In this document: positions 1-7,517 of the stretch, in pieces
Layout: each line of letters starts with the position of its first letter
Position numbering within the stretch: position 1 is the first letter of the stretch
From: a gamma proteobacterium NOR5-3
GTDB lineage: Bacteria; Pseudomonadota; Gammaproteobacteria; Pseudomonadales; Halieaceae
Direction: 5' to 3'
Assembly: GCA_000158155.1 (NCBI GenBank)
Contig: DS999408.1
Location: forward strand, 217,859 to 281,858
Length of the DNA stretch: 64,000 nt
Made by a program: the position numbers and the translations under genes
Notes under the pieces: model-generated
What the model was told of the DNA's origin: nothing
Database searches by the model: none
What the model saw: only the letters and a program-made list of their open reading frames with translations

Positions 1-858
1 GTGCCGGAACTGGAAGACAAGATTGCTGCGCTCAAGGAGCGAATGCAGCAATTAAAAAAGCGTGAGCGCGATGTACTCGCGCACCCCGACCAGCAAATCT
101 CTGAGACCGACCCGGATTCCCGCCTGATGAAGAAAGGCGGCATGGGTTCACAAGTGAGCTACAACGTTCAAACGGCCGTCGACACAAAGCACAAGCTGAT
201 CGTTGCGCACGACGTCACCAATGCCGCCGTCGACAGGAATCAACTCTTCCCGCTAGCAGGACTGACCCAGCACACGCTGCAACAAGACGAAATTAAAGTG
301 CTGGCCGACCGAGGTTATTACAAAGGCGAAGCCATCAAGGATTGCTACGACGCAGGCATCGAGGTGTTGGTGCCTAAAACGCTGACCTCAAATAGCAGAG
401 CCGCAGGTCGCTTTGACAAAGAGGTTTTCCACTACGAGGAAGAGACAGACAGTTACCGGTGTCCCGCCGGCGAAACATTGCAACGACGGTTTACCACGTT
501 GGAAAAAGGCAAGGTGATGCAGGTCTACTTCTCGGCCGTTTCGGTGTGTAGGAACTGCTCCATAAAATCACAATGTACGACAAGCATACAGCGCAAGATA
601 AGACGCTGGGAACACGAAGACCTGCTGGACAGCATGGAGCAGGAACTGCGTAAAACACCTGATGCCATGTCGGTGCGATCGCAAACGGTAGAGCATCCCT
701 TTGGGACACTCAAGGCCTGGATGGGCTCGACGCATTTCCTGACGCGGCGACTTAAGAATGTTCGCACGGAGATGAGTTTGCATGTCCTGGCTTACAATCT
801 GCGGCGAATGATGAGCATTATGGGCGTCGTGCCGTTAATGGAGGCAATACGGGCCTGA
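1..858 (+). CDS. IS1182-family transposase, C-terminal part
   Basis: The C-terminal 285 residues of a DDE transposase; the reading frame is already open at base 1, so the true start is upstream of the window. It shows the second catalytic Asp in LADRGYYKG, a Cys-rich patch of CxxC type (CRNCSIKSQC), and the third acidic residue in TVEHPFGTLK. It ends in VVPLMEAIRA, closely matching the VVPLMAAIRG tail of the complete transposase at 2371-3804. The two are clearly homologous but differ throughout, so they are separate IS species rather than copies of one recent insertion. Confidence 0.9.
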   Translation: MPELEDKIAALKERMQQLKKRERDVLAHPDQQISETDPDSRLMKKGGMGSQVSYNVQTAVDTKHKLIVAHDVTNAAVDRNQLFPLAGLTQHTLQQDEIKVLADRGYYKGEAIKDCYDAGIEVLVPKTLTSNSRAAGRFDKEVFHYEEETDSYRCPAGETLQRRFTTLEKGKVMQVYFSAVSVCRNCSIKSQCTTSIQRKIRRWEHEDLLDSMEQELRKTPDAMSVRSQTVEHPFGTLKAWMGSTHFLTRRLKNVRTEMSLHVLAYNLRRMMSIMGVVPLMEAIRA

Positions 859-1047
859 GGGCCGCATTTAGCTCTGTTCTGCGTTGTTCCAGCGCTGCAT
901 AAAACGCATTACCAGCGTCCCAGAAATTTTGGGCATCGAGAGCAACCTCAACATCGCACCGCTGACATGCCGACTGAGTAGGTGAGAGGGTAATGAATAG
1001 TACTGTTTTTGCAGTGTGTATCGCGTGACCCGCTTTTCACACAGCCT
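1..1047 (+). mobile_element. IS1182-family insertion sequence, left part outside window
   Basis: The right-hand portion of an IS1182-type element. It contains the 3' part of a transposase gene and ends in a CTTTTCACACAGCCTC sequence near 1032-1047. That sequence resembles the terminal repeat of the complete element at 2179-3866 (GAGTTTTCACACAGTCTG). The left end lies before base 1, so its length and target duplication cannot be read. Bases 859-1030 inside the element show no gene. Confidence 0.75.
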
Positions 1048-1085
1048 CGCCTACTTTGGGACATTAGCATTCTCAAATTACAGGC

Positions 1086-1110
1086 AATAAAAAGCCCACC
1101 TAAGTGGGCT
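1086..1110 (-). terminator. Intrinsic terminator of the PEP-CTERM gene
   Basis: Read on the minus strand, a 7-bp perfect stem (AGCCCAC / GTGGGCT) with a 4-nt loop is followed at once by TTTTTATTG. It lies just after the stop codon of the minus-strand gene ending at 1130. Confidence 0.85.
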
Positions 1111-1129
1111 AGTACATCAGGAGTTTTGT

Positions 1130-1903
1130 TTACGCTTGCTTGCGGCGCTTCCAACCTAAACCAGCGAGGCCCAAGCCAAACAGAGCTAAAGTGGCTGGCG
1201 CTGGAGCCGGAGTTGGCGGAGCTTCAACAGAGCTGTCTGTCAAGCGGAGCGTCGGGGCCGAGTACTGCGTGTTCTCGCCCGAGGCGAAGGTTATTGAGGT
1301 TCCAGAGGTGGGGATAGCGCGTATACCAAATGTTACTGCGCCATTCGTGTCTGAGTTAACAAAATTCAACAGCGCCGTGCTGCTGTAGGAGTGTGTGGAC
1401 CCGACGGTTGATGATTGAGGACCAAAGGTGCCAAGAGAGCTGAACTCGGAATAGAAGCTATTTGACCCAGTACTATCGCCAGAACCGCCGCTAGCCGTGC
1501 GATTGTTTCCCGGGGCATTTTCCCAGGTGATTGAAGATTCACTCCAATTTTCACCTGAATTACCGTCTGCCATTCCAAAAATTTCAATAGTTAGCGGGAT
1601 TCCGCCTATGAAAGTCAGGTCAAGTGAAGCAGCCGTAAAGGGCGCTGTAGTCGCAGACAGATCAAACCGTAGGTATGCCTTCCGATGCCAAGGATTGAAA
1701 TTAGCGTCGCCGCGTATGTTCAGCGAATCAATGCTGCCGTAGTTGGTATTTCGCTCATCGAATGATGTAAATATCCCTCTACGACTGATCTGGGCGTCAG
1801 CGCCGGCTCCGAAATTCGTGTCAATTGTGATTGGCCCAGCGTTTGCGTTTGCCGCAATAGCTGCGGCGATCACGCAAAGCCCTAATGTTGTAGCTAACCT
1901 CAT
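1130..1903 (-). CDS. PEP-CTERM-type exported protein with a DNRLRE-like domain
   Basis: A secreted protein of about 257 residues. It has a Sec signal peptide (MRLATTLGLCVIAAAIAANANA), a beta-rich body with a WHRKAYLRFDLSA stretch typical of DNRLRE/CBM-like domains, and a C-terminal sorting tail. The tail reads APATLALFGLGLAGLGWKRRKQA: a PEP-like Pro-Ala-Pro, a hydrophobic helix, then a basic end. Such tails are recognised by exosortase (XrtA-type systems), normally with an exopolysaccharide locus, which is not in this window. An upstream ATG at 1924 is in frame, but the ATG at 1903 has a GGGG ribosome site 5-6 bases before it and starts the signal peptide cleanly. The tail has PAPA rather than the canonical PEP, so sorting is likely but not certain. 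Flanked by two IS1182 elements. Confidence 0.85.
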   Translation of the reverse strand: MRLATTLGLCVIAAAIAANANAGPITIDTNFGAGADAQISRRGIFTSFDERNTNYGSIDSLNIRGDANFNPWHRKAYLRFDLSATTAPFTAASLDLTFIGGIPLTIEIFGMADGNSGENWSESSITWENAPGNNRTASGGSGDSTGSNSFYSEFSSLGTFGPQSSTVGSTHSYSSTALLNFVNSDTNGAVTFGIRAIPTSGTSITFASGENTQYSAPTLRLTDSSVEAPPTPAPAPATLALFGLGLAGLGWKRRKQA

Positions 1904-1958
1904 ATTTGCCCCTATACCCTTCATATTCAGAACACCATTAACTGCCTAGGGTTATAAA

Positions 1959-1974
1959 TACAAAGTGTGTGCCG
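1959..1974 (-). promoter_or_regulatory. Possible sigma-54 promoter of the PEP-CTERM gene
   Basis: On the minus strand the sequence CGGCACACACTTTGTA keeps GGCAC at -24 and TTG at -12 with the required ten bases between the GG and the -12 G. The -12 dinucleotide is GT instead of GC, so the match is imperfect. It lies about 55 bases before the chosen start codon. PEP-CTERM genes are known to be sigma-54 controlled in several species, which raises the plausibility. Confidence 0.5.
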
Positions 1975-2039
1975 GCTCACAATCTTTGCCGGAAAATCAG
2001 TAATTTACTGTAACACCGTATTAAGGGGAGCATGCTTCC

Positions 2040-2056
2040 TGTAAAGAAACCTGACA
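2040..2056. promoter_or_regulatory. Candidate activator site upstream of the PEP-CTERM promoter
   Basis: The 17-base sequence TGTAAAGAAACCTGACA has palindromic ends (TGT...ACA) and lies about 65-100 bases upstream of the putative sigma-54 promoter at 1959-1974. That is the usual distance for an enhancer-binding protein such as the PrsR-type regulators of PEP-CTERM/exopolysaccharide genes. The function is inferred from position and symmetry alone. Confidence 0.3.
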
Positions 2057-2354
2057 CATTTAGGGTAGATGGGCGTCACAGCATGGCAATGACCGAAAAT
2101 GAATGTAGTTCGCTGTATTTTTGCTCTAAGAGCTATCAGCAGCTGGTTATAGAGAACACTGACCGGCCGCTATGAGGTCAGACTGTGTCAAAACTCGCTT
2201 TGCTACTTGTCGCACCGATTTACTGCGCACAGCAGGTCCGCTCGACTCAATGAGAGGCCCTTGCGGCATCGCAGGTTTCCTTGGCAATTATTGGGGCTTC
2301 AAAGTGCGTCGCTCAGAGTCGCGAATATGCGGCCTCAGATGATGGATTTCGAGG

Positions 2355-2378
2355 CGCAAAATGAGGCTGCTTAGCCTC
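2355..2378 (-). terminator. Terminator overlapping the transposase stop codon
   Basis: On the minus strand GAGGCT-AAGC-AGCCTC forms a 6-bp perfect stem that contains the TAA stop codon and is followed by ATTTTGCG. The U-tract is short. Confidence 0.5.
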
Positions 2379-3804
2379 TTATCGCTGCCATCAGCGGTAC
2401 AACACCAAACATCTGCAACATCCGTTTGAGGTTGTAGGACAGGACATGCAGGCTCATTTCTGTGCTGACATGTTTGAGTGTCTTCATCTGGAAGTGCGTC
2501 GGCCCGAGCCAGGATTTGATTGTGCCAAAGGGATGCTCCACTGTGCTACCGCGAATGCGCATGCAGTTCGACAGTCGGTCCACCCGATCTTCCATGGCCT
2601 CTAATACTTCTTCATGTTCCCAGCGTCCCATGCGGCGTTGCTTTCCCGTCGTGCATTTTGGTTTTAGCTCGCACTGTGAGCAGGCCGATGACCAGTAACG
2701 ACGAATCGCTTTGTCTTGCTGCTCGCTCGTGTACCGATAGATCAATCGCTCGCCGGCCGGACATTCGTATTCGTCATCTTCCGGTTGATAGACGAAGTCT
2801 GCCCGAGCAAACAGTCCTTTGGCCTGGTTGTTCGAGGTTTGTGTCTTGGGCACGTAGGCCGTAATGCCCGCGTTCTCGCAGGCCAGTATCTCAGCCCCAC
2901 TAAAGTAACCACGGTCCGCCAGCACTGACAGGTCTTCGCAGTCGAGCGCCGCTTTTGCTTGGATTGCCATGTTAGCCAGTTGCGAGCGATCGTGTCCGAT
3001 GTTGGTGACTTCGTGGGCTACGATCAAATGGTGCTCGGTATCGACAGCAGCCTGCACGTTGTAGCCGACAATCGCTTTGCTGCGCGCCGCGGTAGACATG
3101 ACGCGGGCGTCGGGATCAGTCAGGGATATTTGTTGGTCCGGTGTTGCCAGCATCCGGACCTCGAGCTTTTTTAGTGCCTGAATCTCCTCCTTAAGCGCCG
3201 CGACTTTATTTTCCAGTCGATCGGTCTTGGTGTGACTGGTCTCACTGTCGCGCCGGTCGGCGCTGGCGATCTGACCCAGATAGCGGGCGATGCTGTCGTC
3301 GATCTGCTCCAGGCGTTTCTTGATCTTGGCTTTACTGAAGTTGCGATTGCGGTTGTTCACCGCTTTGAATTTGCTGCCATCAATCGCCACAAAGGCATCA
3401 CTAAACAGATTGAGCTTGCGGCACAGCATGACGAACTCTCGACACACCAGGCGAATGGCTTCACCGTTGTTCTTGCGAAAGTCGGCGATGGTTTTGAAGT
3501 CCGGTGTCAGTCTGCCTGTTAACCACATCAGCTCCACATTACGCCCGGCTTCACGCTCTAGCCGACGAGAGGACTGGATACGATTGAGGTAGCCGTAAAT
3601 ATAGAGCTTCAACATCATGGCCGGGTGGTAAGCGGGCCGACCTGTGACTGCGGGGATCGTTTTGAAACCCAAACCGGAGAGATCTAAATCATCGACGAAC
3701 ACGTCGATAACGCGAACTGCGTTATCTTCTGCGATGTAATCATCAATGCGTTCAGGAAACAGCGTGGCCTGTGATCGGCTTTCGCCCTCGATGAATCCAC
3801 TCAT
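2371..3804 (-). CDS. IS1182-family transposase
   Basis: A full-length DDE transposase of 477 residues that cuts and joins the ends of its own element. The N-terminal DUF772-type domain spans roughly residues 15-110 (including TGRPAYHPAMMLKLYIYGYL). The catalytic acidic residues are recognisable in AIDGSKFKAVN, LADRGYFSG and TVEHPFGTIK. A four-Cys patch (CSQCELKPKC) precedes the last motif. The frame is intact with no stops, so the element may still be active. Its upstream leader, including the right inverted repeat, is only about 60 bases, as usual for single-gene IS elements. Confidence 0.95.
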   Translation of the reverse strand: MSGFIEGESRSQATLFPERIDDYIAEDNAVRVIDVFVDDLDLSGLGFKTIPAVTGRPAYHPAMMLKLYIYGYLNRIQSSRRLEREAGRNVELMWLTGRLTPDFKTIADFRKNNGEAIRLVCREFVMLCRKLNLFSDAFVAIDGSKFKAVNNRNRNFSKAKIKKRLEQIDDSIARYLGQIASADRRDSETSHTKTDRLENKVAALKEEIQALKKLEVRMLATPDQQISLTDPDARVMSTAARSKAIVGYNVQAAVDTEHHLIVAHEVTNIGHDRSQLANMAIQAKAALDCEDLSVLADRGYFSGAEILACENAGITAYVPKTQTSNNQAKGLFARADFVYQPEDDEYECPAGERLIYRYTSEQQDKAIRRYWSSACSQCELKPKCTTGKQRRMGRWEHEEVLEAMEDRVDRLSNCMRIRGSTVEHPFGTIKSWLGPTHFQMKTLKHVSTEMSLHVLSYNLKRMLQMFGVVPLMAAIRG

Positions 3805-3985
3805 GGCAGCAACTCTTCAGCGAGAAAGTCAGATCATATCTCGTTGAGGAGTTTTCACACAGTCTGAGGTGAATCCGGCCAAAATCAGCCATTTCATCGC
3901 AAAACAGCCAATACCCGCATATTTAGTGCTGTTAAATTTCCTGACAGGGCTAAAGACCGCCTTGAGGTTTTGCGACATTGCCAAA

Positions 3986-4013
3986 GAGCGCCTCCCCATA
4001 CTTTGAGACGCTC
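3986..4013. repeat. Inverted repeat between the IS and the next gene
   Basis: GAGCGCCTC and GAGACGCTC pair at 8 of 9 positions across a 10-base gap. No T-run follows on either strand, so it is not an obvious terminator. Nothing else recognisable was seen in 3871-4111. Confidence 0.35.
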
Positions 4014-4111
4014 GGCTCTGACCAGACGCGACGACTACTCCCGACCGTGAGCAGACAGGGTTAAGTTTTCGTGGTAGCTTTTTTTATGTCTATCAGGGCG
4101 GGAGAAGCGGA

Positions 4112-4651
4112 ATGGGGGATGGGCCAACATCAGGAGAAACACCTACGCCGCGCAAAAGACGTTTCTCGCGAGAAACACTAGAGATTGCTGCGTTGGGCGC
4201 GGAGGTCATAGGAGCGGTAGCGGTCGTTCTTACTATCGCTTTTCTTGCGCTGCAGATTTCTGAAAACAACAAGCTTCTGGTGAGTCAGACATACTTCAAT
4301 TTTCTGGAAGTTGCCCACAAACCCATCGCAATGCATGTACTGGATGCCGATTTTAGCTTATTGCTGCAGAACTGTACCGACACCCCGGATGAAACCACGC
4401 CAGCAGAGTGGGAACGCTGCAGTAGCTTTTTTTTCATCATGTACAACGGGTGGGAATACACCTACTACCAAAGTGAAGATGACGCTCTACCCAAAGGACT
4501 TCATGAAGGGGCTGACGCTTATTACAGAGGCCTACTGAGCAAGCCTGGGTATCGGAAGTGGTGGCCAGAGTACCGCTTCGGTTATGGCGAACCTTTCAGG
4601 TCATATGTAGAGAAAGTGTTTATTGCGTCCAAGCCTGTAGAGTCTCGATAA
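4112..4651 (+). CDS. Hypothetical single-pass membrane protein
   Basis: No known function. 179 residues: a basic N-terminus (TPRKRRFSRETLE), one transmembrane helix at about 30-52 (GAEVIGAVAVVLTIAFLALQ), then ISENNKLL and a Trp/Tyr-rich soluble region. The layout helix - LALQI - x - x - N(N) - T/K is shared with the convergent gene at 4732-5250 (LVFVGLEVRNNT). The two look like distant members of one family of small marine proteobacterial membrane proteins with no assigned role. The ATG is supported by GGGAG eight bases upstream. Likely topology is cytoplasmic N-terminus with the larger domain outside, inferred from the charge pattern. Confidence 0.7.
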   Translation: MGDGPTSGETPTPRKRRFSRETLEIAALGAEVIGAVAVVLTIAFLALQISENNKLLVSQTYFNFLEVAHKPIAMHVLDADFSLLLQNCTDTPDETTPAEWERCSSFFFIMYNGWEYTYYQSEDDALPKGLHEGADAYYRGLLSKPGYRKWWPEYRFGYGEPFRSYVEKVFIASKPVESR

Positions 4652-4731
4652 GTGAAATAGGCACGGAGTGCGATAACTGCCAGCCTACCTCTGACCGCGC
4701 AAATTCATATCAGTTTGACTCAAAACTGCCT

Positions 4732-5250
4732 TCAATCGGGCGTCTGACCAAGTTTAAATGCGCCCCATGGTTTAGCCATTTCGTGAGGCTTCCGGTTCAT
4801 CAAGTCTTCGCTGATGTAATCCTGAAAGGCATCGGCGAACATGTAGCTACGCTCGTCCCAAAATGCCCTGCCACCTCGCGTTGACAGAAAATTCATTACG
4901 ACAAACTCCCAGGACCGCCAAAGCTCTGGTGACAGCGAGCCTTCCTGCCATTTGTAGAATGCATTCTGCGTATACGATAAGAAGCTCATGAAAACGGCAA
5001 TGAACTGCCCTTTCTCCGTAGGATTTAGGCTCCCATACTCTTGCATCCCCCGGGTTGTGATCTCCATGAGTGCATCGTCTCCCTGAATAGACGTGTACCA
5101 AGTCGATAAGTTCTCATGCACGGACTGAGCAGCAGATGACTGAACCGCTGTGGTGTTGTTTCGAACTTCAAGTCCAACGAAGACGAGCGAGACTATGACC
5201 GCTAGCGCAGCGAGCACTTCTGTTAACTTGTGCGCAGTATCAAGATTCAA
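4732..5250 (-). CDS. Hypothetical single-pass membrane protein, same family layout as its neighbour
   Basis: No known function. The frame is open from a TTG at 5298, but the TTG at 5250 is preferred because AAAGGAG lies nine bases before it; this gives about 172 residues. A transmembrane helix follows almost at once (LTEVLAALAVIVSLVFVGLEV), then RNNT and a helical, aromatic-rich domain with WEFVVMNFLSTRGGRAFWDE. It converges on the gene at 4112-4651 with an 80-base gap. Shared architecture suggests a related pair, but sequence similarity outside the membrane helix is slight by eye. Confidence 0.65.
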   Translation of the reverse strand: MNLDTAHKLTEVLAALAVIVSLVFVGLEVRNNTTAVQSSAAQSVHENLSTWYTSIQGDDALMEITTRGMQEYGSLNPTEKGQFIAVFMSFLSYTQNAFYKWQEGSLSPELWRSWEFVVMNFLSTRGGRAFWDERSYMFADAFQDYISEDLMNRKPHEMAKPWGAFKLGQTPD

Positions 5251-5604
5251 AAAAAATCGCTCCTTTTGTCTAACCCTCGGCCGGGCATTCCACTTCAAAT
5301 ATAGGAGATTCCAGTCCCCGCGAACAGGGCATCTTCGCTGGCTAGGATGGCTTCTGGCTGCGGTTTCAATTGGTCGTCGTAGCCTACCAATTCAACACGT
5401 ACCGACCGTCTGTCTTGAGGTCTGAAGGGTCATGGATTCGATCGCCGTCATCAAGGTAAGGCGAATATCCCTGATAGCTTCAAACCACTGAATCTGAACA
5501 TCTAGGGTGTGTTAACTTCCATAGGGGAGGCATGGCAAGCGGGCTCGATGGCGCGTTCTTCGTTACGGTATCGCCGTGGGGACGATGCAGGTAGAAACCG
5601 CAGC

Positions 5605-5633
5605 TTGTCGGGTTGAGTGCCACTCAGTATTAT
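5605..5633 (+). promoter_or_regulatory. Sigma-70-type promoter for the acyl-CoA dehydrogenase cluster
   Basis: TTGTCG, a 17-base spacer and TATTAT fit the -35/-10 consensus. The expected transcription start is around 5640, giving a leader of about 34 bases to the TTG start at 5674. Confidence 0.55.
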
Positions 5634-5647
5634 TAAGTGGTACTCAA
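5613..5647. promoter_or_regulatory. Palindromic operator overlapping the -10 element
   Basis: TTGAGTGCCAC and its near-complement GTGGTACTCAA (10 of 11 positions) are separated by 13 bases and straddle the -10 box. Each half also contains a smaller palindrome around GAGTGCCACTC. This geometry fits a TetR-family repressor acting by promoter occlusion, as is common for fatty-acid catabolic genes. No regulator gene is adjacent. Confidence 0.5.
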
Positions 5648-5673
5648 TTACATGCTGAGCCCCGGAGGTTTTT

Positions 5674-6846
5674 TTGTCCCTCGACTTTGATAGTGCCCGT
5701 CTCCCCAATCCCCATATCCGGCCTGAGCACGAGGAGTGGCGGACCCACTTGCGACGCTTTATCGACACTGAGATTGCGCCATTTGCGGAAGATTGGGATG
5801 AGGCGGGAGAGATTCCCATGGACCTGTGGCCCAAGGCCGCCGCGGTAGGTCTGCTGGGTATGGGATACCCCGAAGCCTATGGTGGAACGTCCGAAGGTAT
5901 TGACTCCTGGCACAACTGGATCACCAACGAAGAACTTAATCGCTTTGCCGTAGGTGGTGTGCCCGCCTCGCTGATGGTGCACGGCATCGGCTTGCCGCCA
6001 GTGCTCAACTGGGGCTCAGAAGCGATGAAGCAAATGGTAGCGCCGCCGGTGCTCGCGGGAGAAAAACACATTTCATTGGGTATTACCGAGCCCGGCGGCG
6101 GATCCGACGTGGCGAGTCTGCGCACCACGGCGGTTCGCGACGGCGACCATTACATTGTGAATGGATCAAAGACTTATATCACCGGCGGCATGCGCGCCAA
6201 CTGGGTCTCCACCGCGGTGCGTACCGGGGGTGATGGTGCTGGCGGTGTGTCCATGCTGCTGATCCCAACGGATGCCGAGGGCTTCTCCCGCACCTCTTTG
6301 GATCGAAAGCAGGGATGGTGGGCTTCTGATACCGCGACCCTGTACTTCGATAACGTTCGCGTCCCGGTAGAAAACCTCATCGGCGAAGAAAACCGTGGAT
6401 TTTTGGTGATCATGACGAACTTTAACAGTGAACGAATGTTCATGGCCGCGTCTATGGAGGCTCTGGGCCGCGTTTGTCTGGAAGATGCGGCTAATTGGGC
6501 AAGAGAACGCAACACCTTTGGGAAGCGCCTCGCCGATCATCAGGTGATTCGCCATAAATTTGCGATGATGAAACAAAAGCTCAATGCTACTCAGGCCTAC
6601 ATCCGGGTCTGCTACGAGAGCATGGAAAACGGCAACGCGAATCCCGGAGACATCGCCTTACTCAAAGTGCAGGCGAGTGAAACCATGGAGTTTTGCGCCC
6701 GCGAGGCCATGCAGATTCTCGGAGGATCAGGGTACATGCGGGGTAACCGGGTAGAGCGTATCTACCGTGAAGTGCGGGTAAACGCCATTGGTGGAGGCTC
6801 CGAGGAAATCATGCGCGATTTAGCTGCGCGGCAGTACGGACTATGA
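5674..6846 (+). CDS. Acyl-CoA dehydrogenase
   Basis: An FAD enzyme of 390 residues that introduces the alpha-beta double bond in an acyl-CoA. Seen: ITEPGGGSDVASLRTTA (substrate/FAD loop, about 137-153), NGSKTYITGGMRANW, and the C-terminal GGSEEIMRDLAARQYGL. The Glu usual in the YEGTSEI position is replaced (AIGGGSEEI). A Glu at 253 in NSERMFMA matches the alternative catalytic base used by isovaleryl- and long-chain-type enzymes. Start is TTG at 5674, with CGGAGG five to six bases before it. The gene overlaps the next by the ATGA arrangement, so both share an operon. The substrate cannot be told from sequence. Confidence 0.92.
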   Translation: MSLDFDSARLPNPHIRPEHEEWRTHLRRFIDTEIAPFAEDWDEAGEIPMDLWPKAAAVGLLGMGYPEAYGGTSEGIDSWHNWITNEELNRFAVGGVPASLMVHGIGLPPVLNWGSEAMKQMVAPPVLAGEKHISLGITEPGGGSDVASLRTTAVRDGDHYIVNGSKTYITGGMRANWVSTAVRTGGDGAGGVSMLLIPTDAEGFSRTSLDRKQGWWASDTATLYFDNVRVPVENLIGEENRGFLVIMTNFNSERMFMAASMEALGRVCLEDAANWARERNTFGKRLADHQVIRHKFAMMKQKLNATQAYIRVCYESMENGNANPGDIALLKVQASETMEFCAREAMQILGGSGYMRGNRVERIYREVRVNAIGGGSEEIMRDLAARQYGL

Positions 6847-7469
6847 CTATGAAACTTTGGCATTGTGCAGGGGCGCGGTCCTTGCGCGCAGTATGGGCTC
6901 TGGAAGAGTTGGGGCTTGATTATGAGTTGGTGATGCTGCCCTTTCCTCCTCGGGTTTTTCAGCGCGAGTATTTAGAGATCAATGCGCTGGGTACGATCCC
7001 GTATTTTGTGGACGGTGATGTAGAGATGACCGAGTCCTGCGCCATTCCGCATTATCTGGCGACGCGCCCGGGCTGCGAGCACCTTGCCGTGCCGCCGGAG
7101 CATCCGGCTTACGCAGATATGCTCAACTGGACCTATCACGCTGATGCGACGCTGACGTTTCCGCAGACTATTGTGCTGCGTTACACCGTGCTTGAACCTA
7201 CCCCGGAGAAAAAGCCGGTTGCCGACGATTATGCCAAGTGGTTTATTGCACGTTTGCGCCGATTGGATGCACATCTGGAAGACAACGATTACCTTGTGGA
7301 TGGGCGATTTACCATTGCTGACATTTGCGTGGGATACGCGTTGTACTTCGCTCGAACGCTGAAGCTCGATGAGCGATTCAAGCCTCAGACATCTGCCTAC
7401 CTGGATAGACTGATGGCCCGAGAGGCATTTATTCGCGCCGACGCGGCGGGTCGGGACTCCGCCGACTGA
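6843..7469 (+). CDS. Glutathione S-transferase family protein
   Basis: 208 residues. The N-terminal thioredoxin-like domain (about 1-80) has AGARSLRAVWALEELGLDYE, the cis-Pro segment LGTIPYF and the ESCAI glutathione-binding turn. The C-terminal helical domain contains YLVDGRFTIADICVGYAL, the usual N-capping/hydrophobic-staple region of the fold. Translationally coupled (4-base overlap) to the acyl-CoA dehydrogenase. Its role is probably detoxification or conjugation of an intermediate handled by the operon, which is inference. The substrate is unknown. Confidence 0.9.
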   Translation: MTMKLWHCAGARSLRAVWALEELGLDYELVMLPFPPRVFQREYLEINALGTIPYFVDGDVEMTESCAIPHYLATRPGCEHLAVPPEHPAYADMLNWTYHADATLTFPQTIVLRYTVLEPTPEKKPVADDYAKWFIARLRRLDAHLEDNDYLVDGRFTIADICVGYALYFARTLKLDERFKPQTSAYLDRLMAREAFIRADAAGRDSAD

Positions 7470-7517
7470 GCCCCACGCCAAAATACCTATTGTCTAGATA
7501 ACTATGGAACCTTCGTC

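Larger units (their letters stand above)
2179..3866 (-). mobile_element. Complete IS1182-family insertion sequence
   Basis: The ends are imperfect inverted repeats: CAGACTGTGTCAAAACTC at 2179-2196, and on the right at 3849-3866 the complement of CAGACTGTGTGAAAACTC (17 of 18 identical). The tetranucleotide AGGT lies immediately outside both ends (2175-2178 and 3867-3870) and is the probable target duplication. The only gene is the transposase on the minus strand. Bases 2197-2354 hold no gene. Confidence 0.9.
5251..5673. other. Intergenic region, 423 bp, with promoter and operator at its right end
   Basis: No credible gene on either strand; the short open frames here are not supported by ribosome sites or recognisable protein sequence. 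The only structure seen is the promoter and palindromic operator at 5605-5647 just before the acyl-CoA dehydrogenase cluster. Confidence 0.6.

Noticed and set aside
1-3866. Composite transposon carrying the PEP-CTERM gene
   Set aside because: The two transposases clearly differ in sequence, and the left end of the first element is outside the window. The AGGT repeat flanks only the second element, which fits independent insertions.
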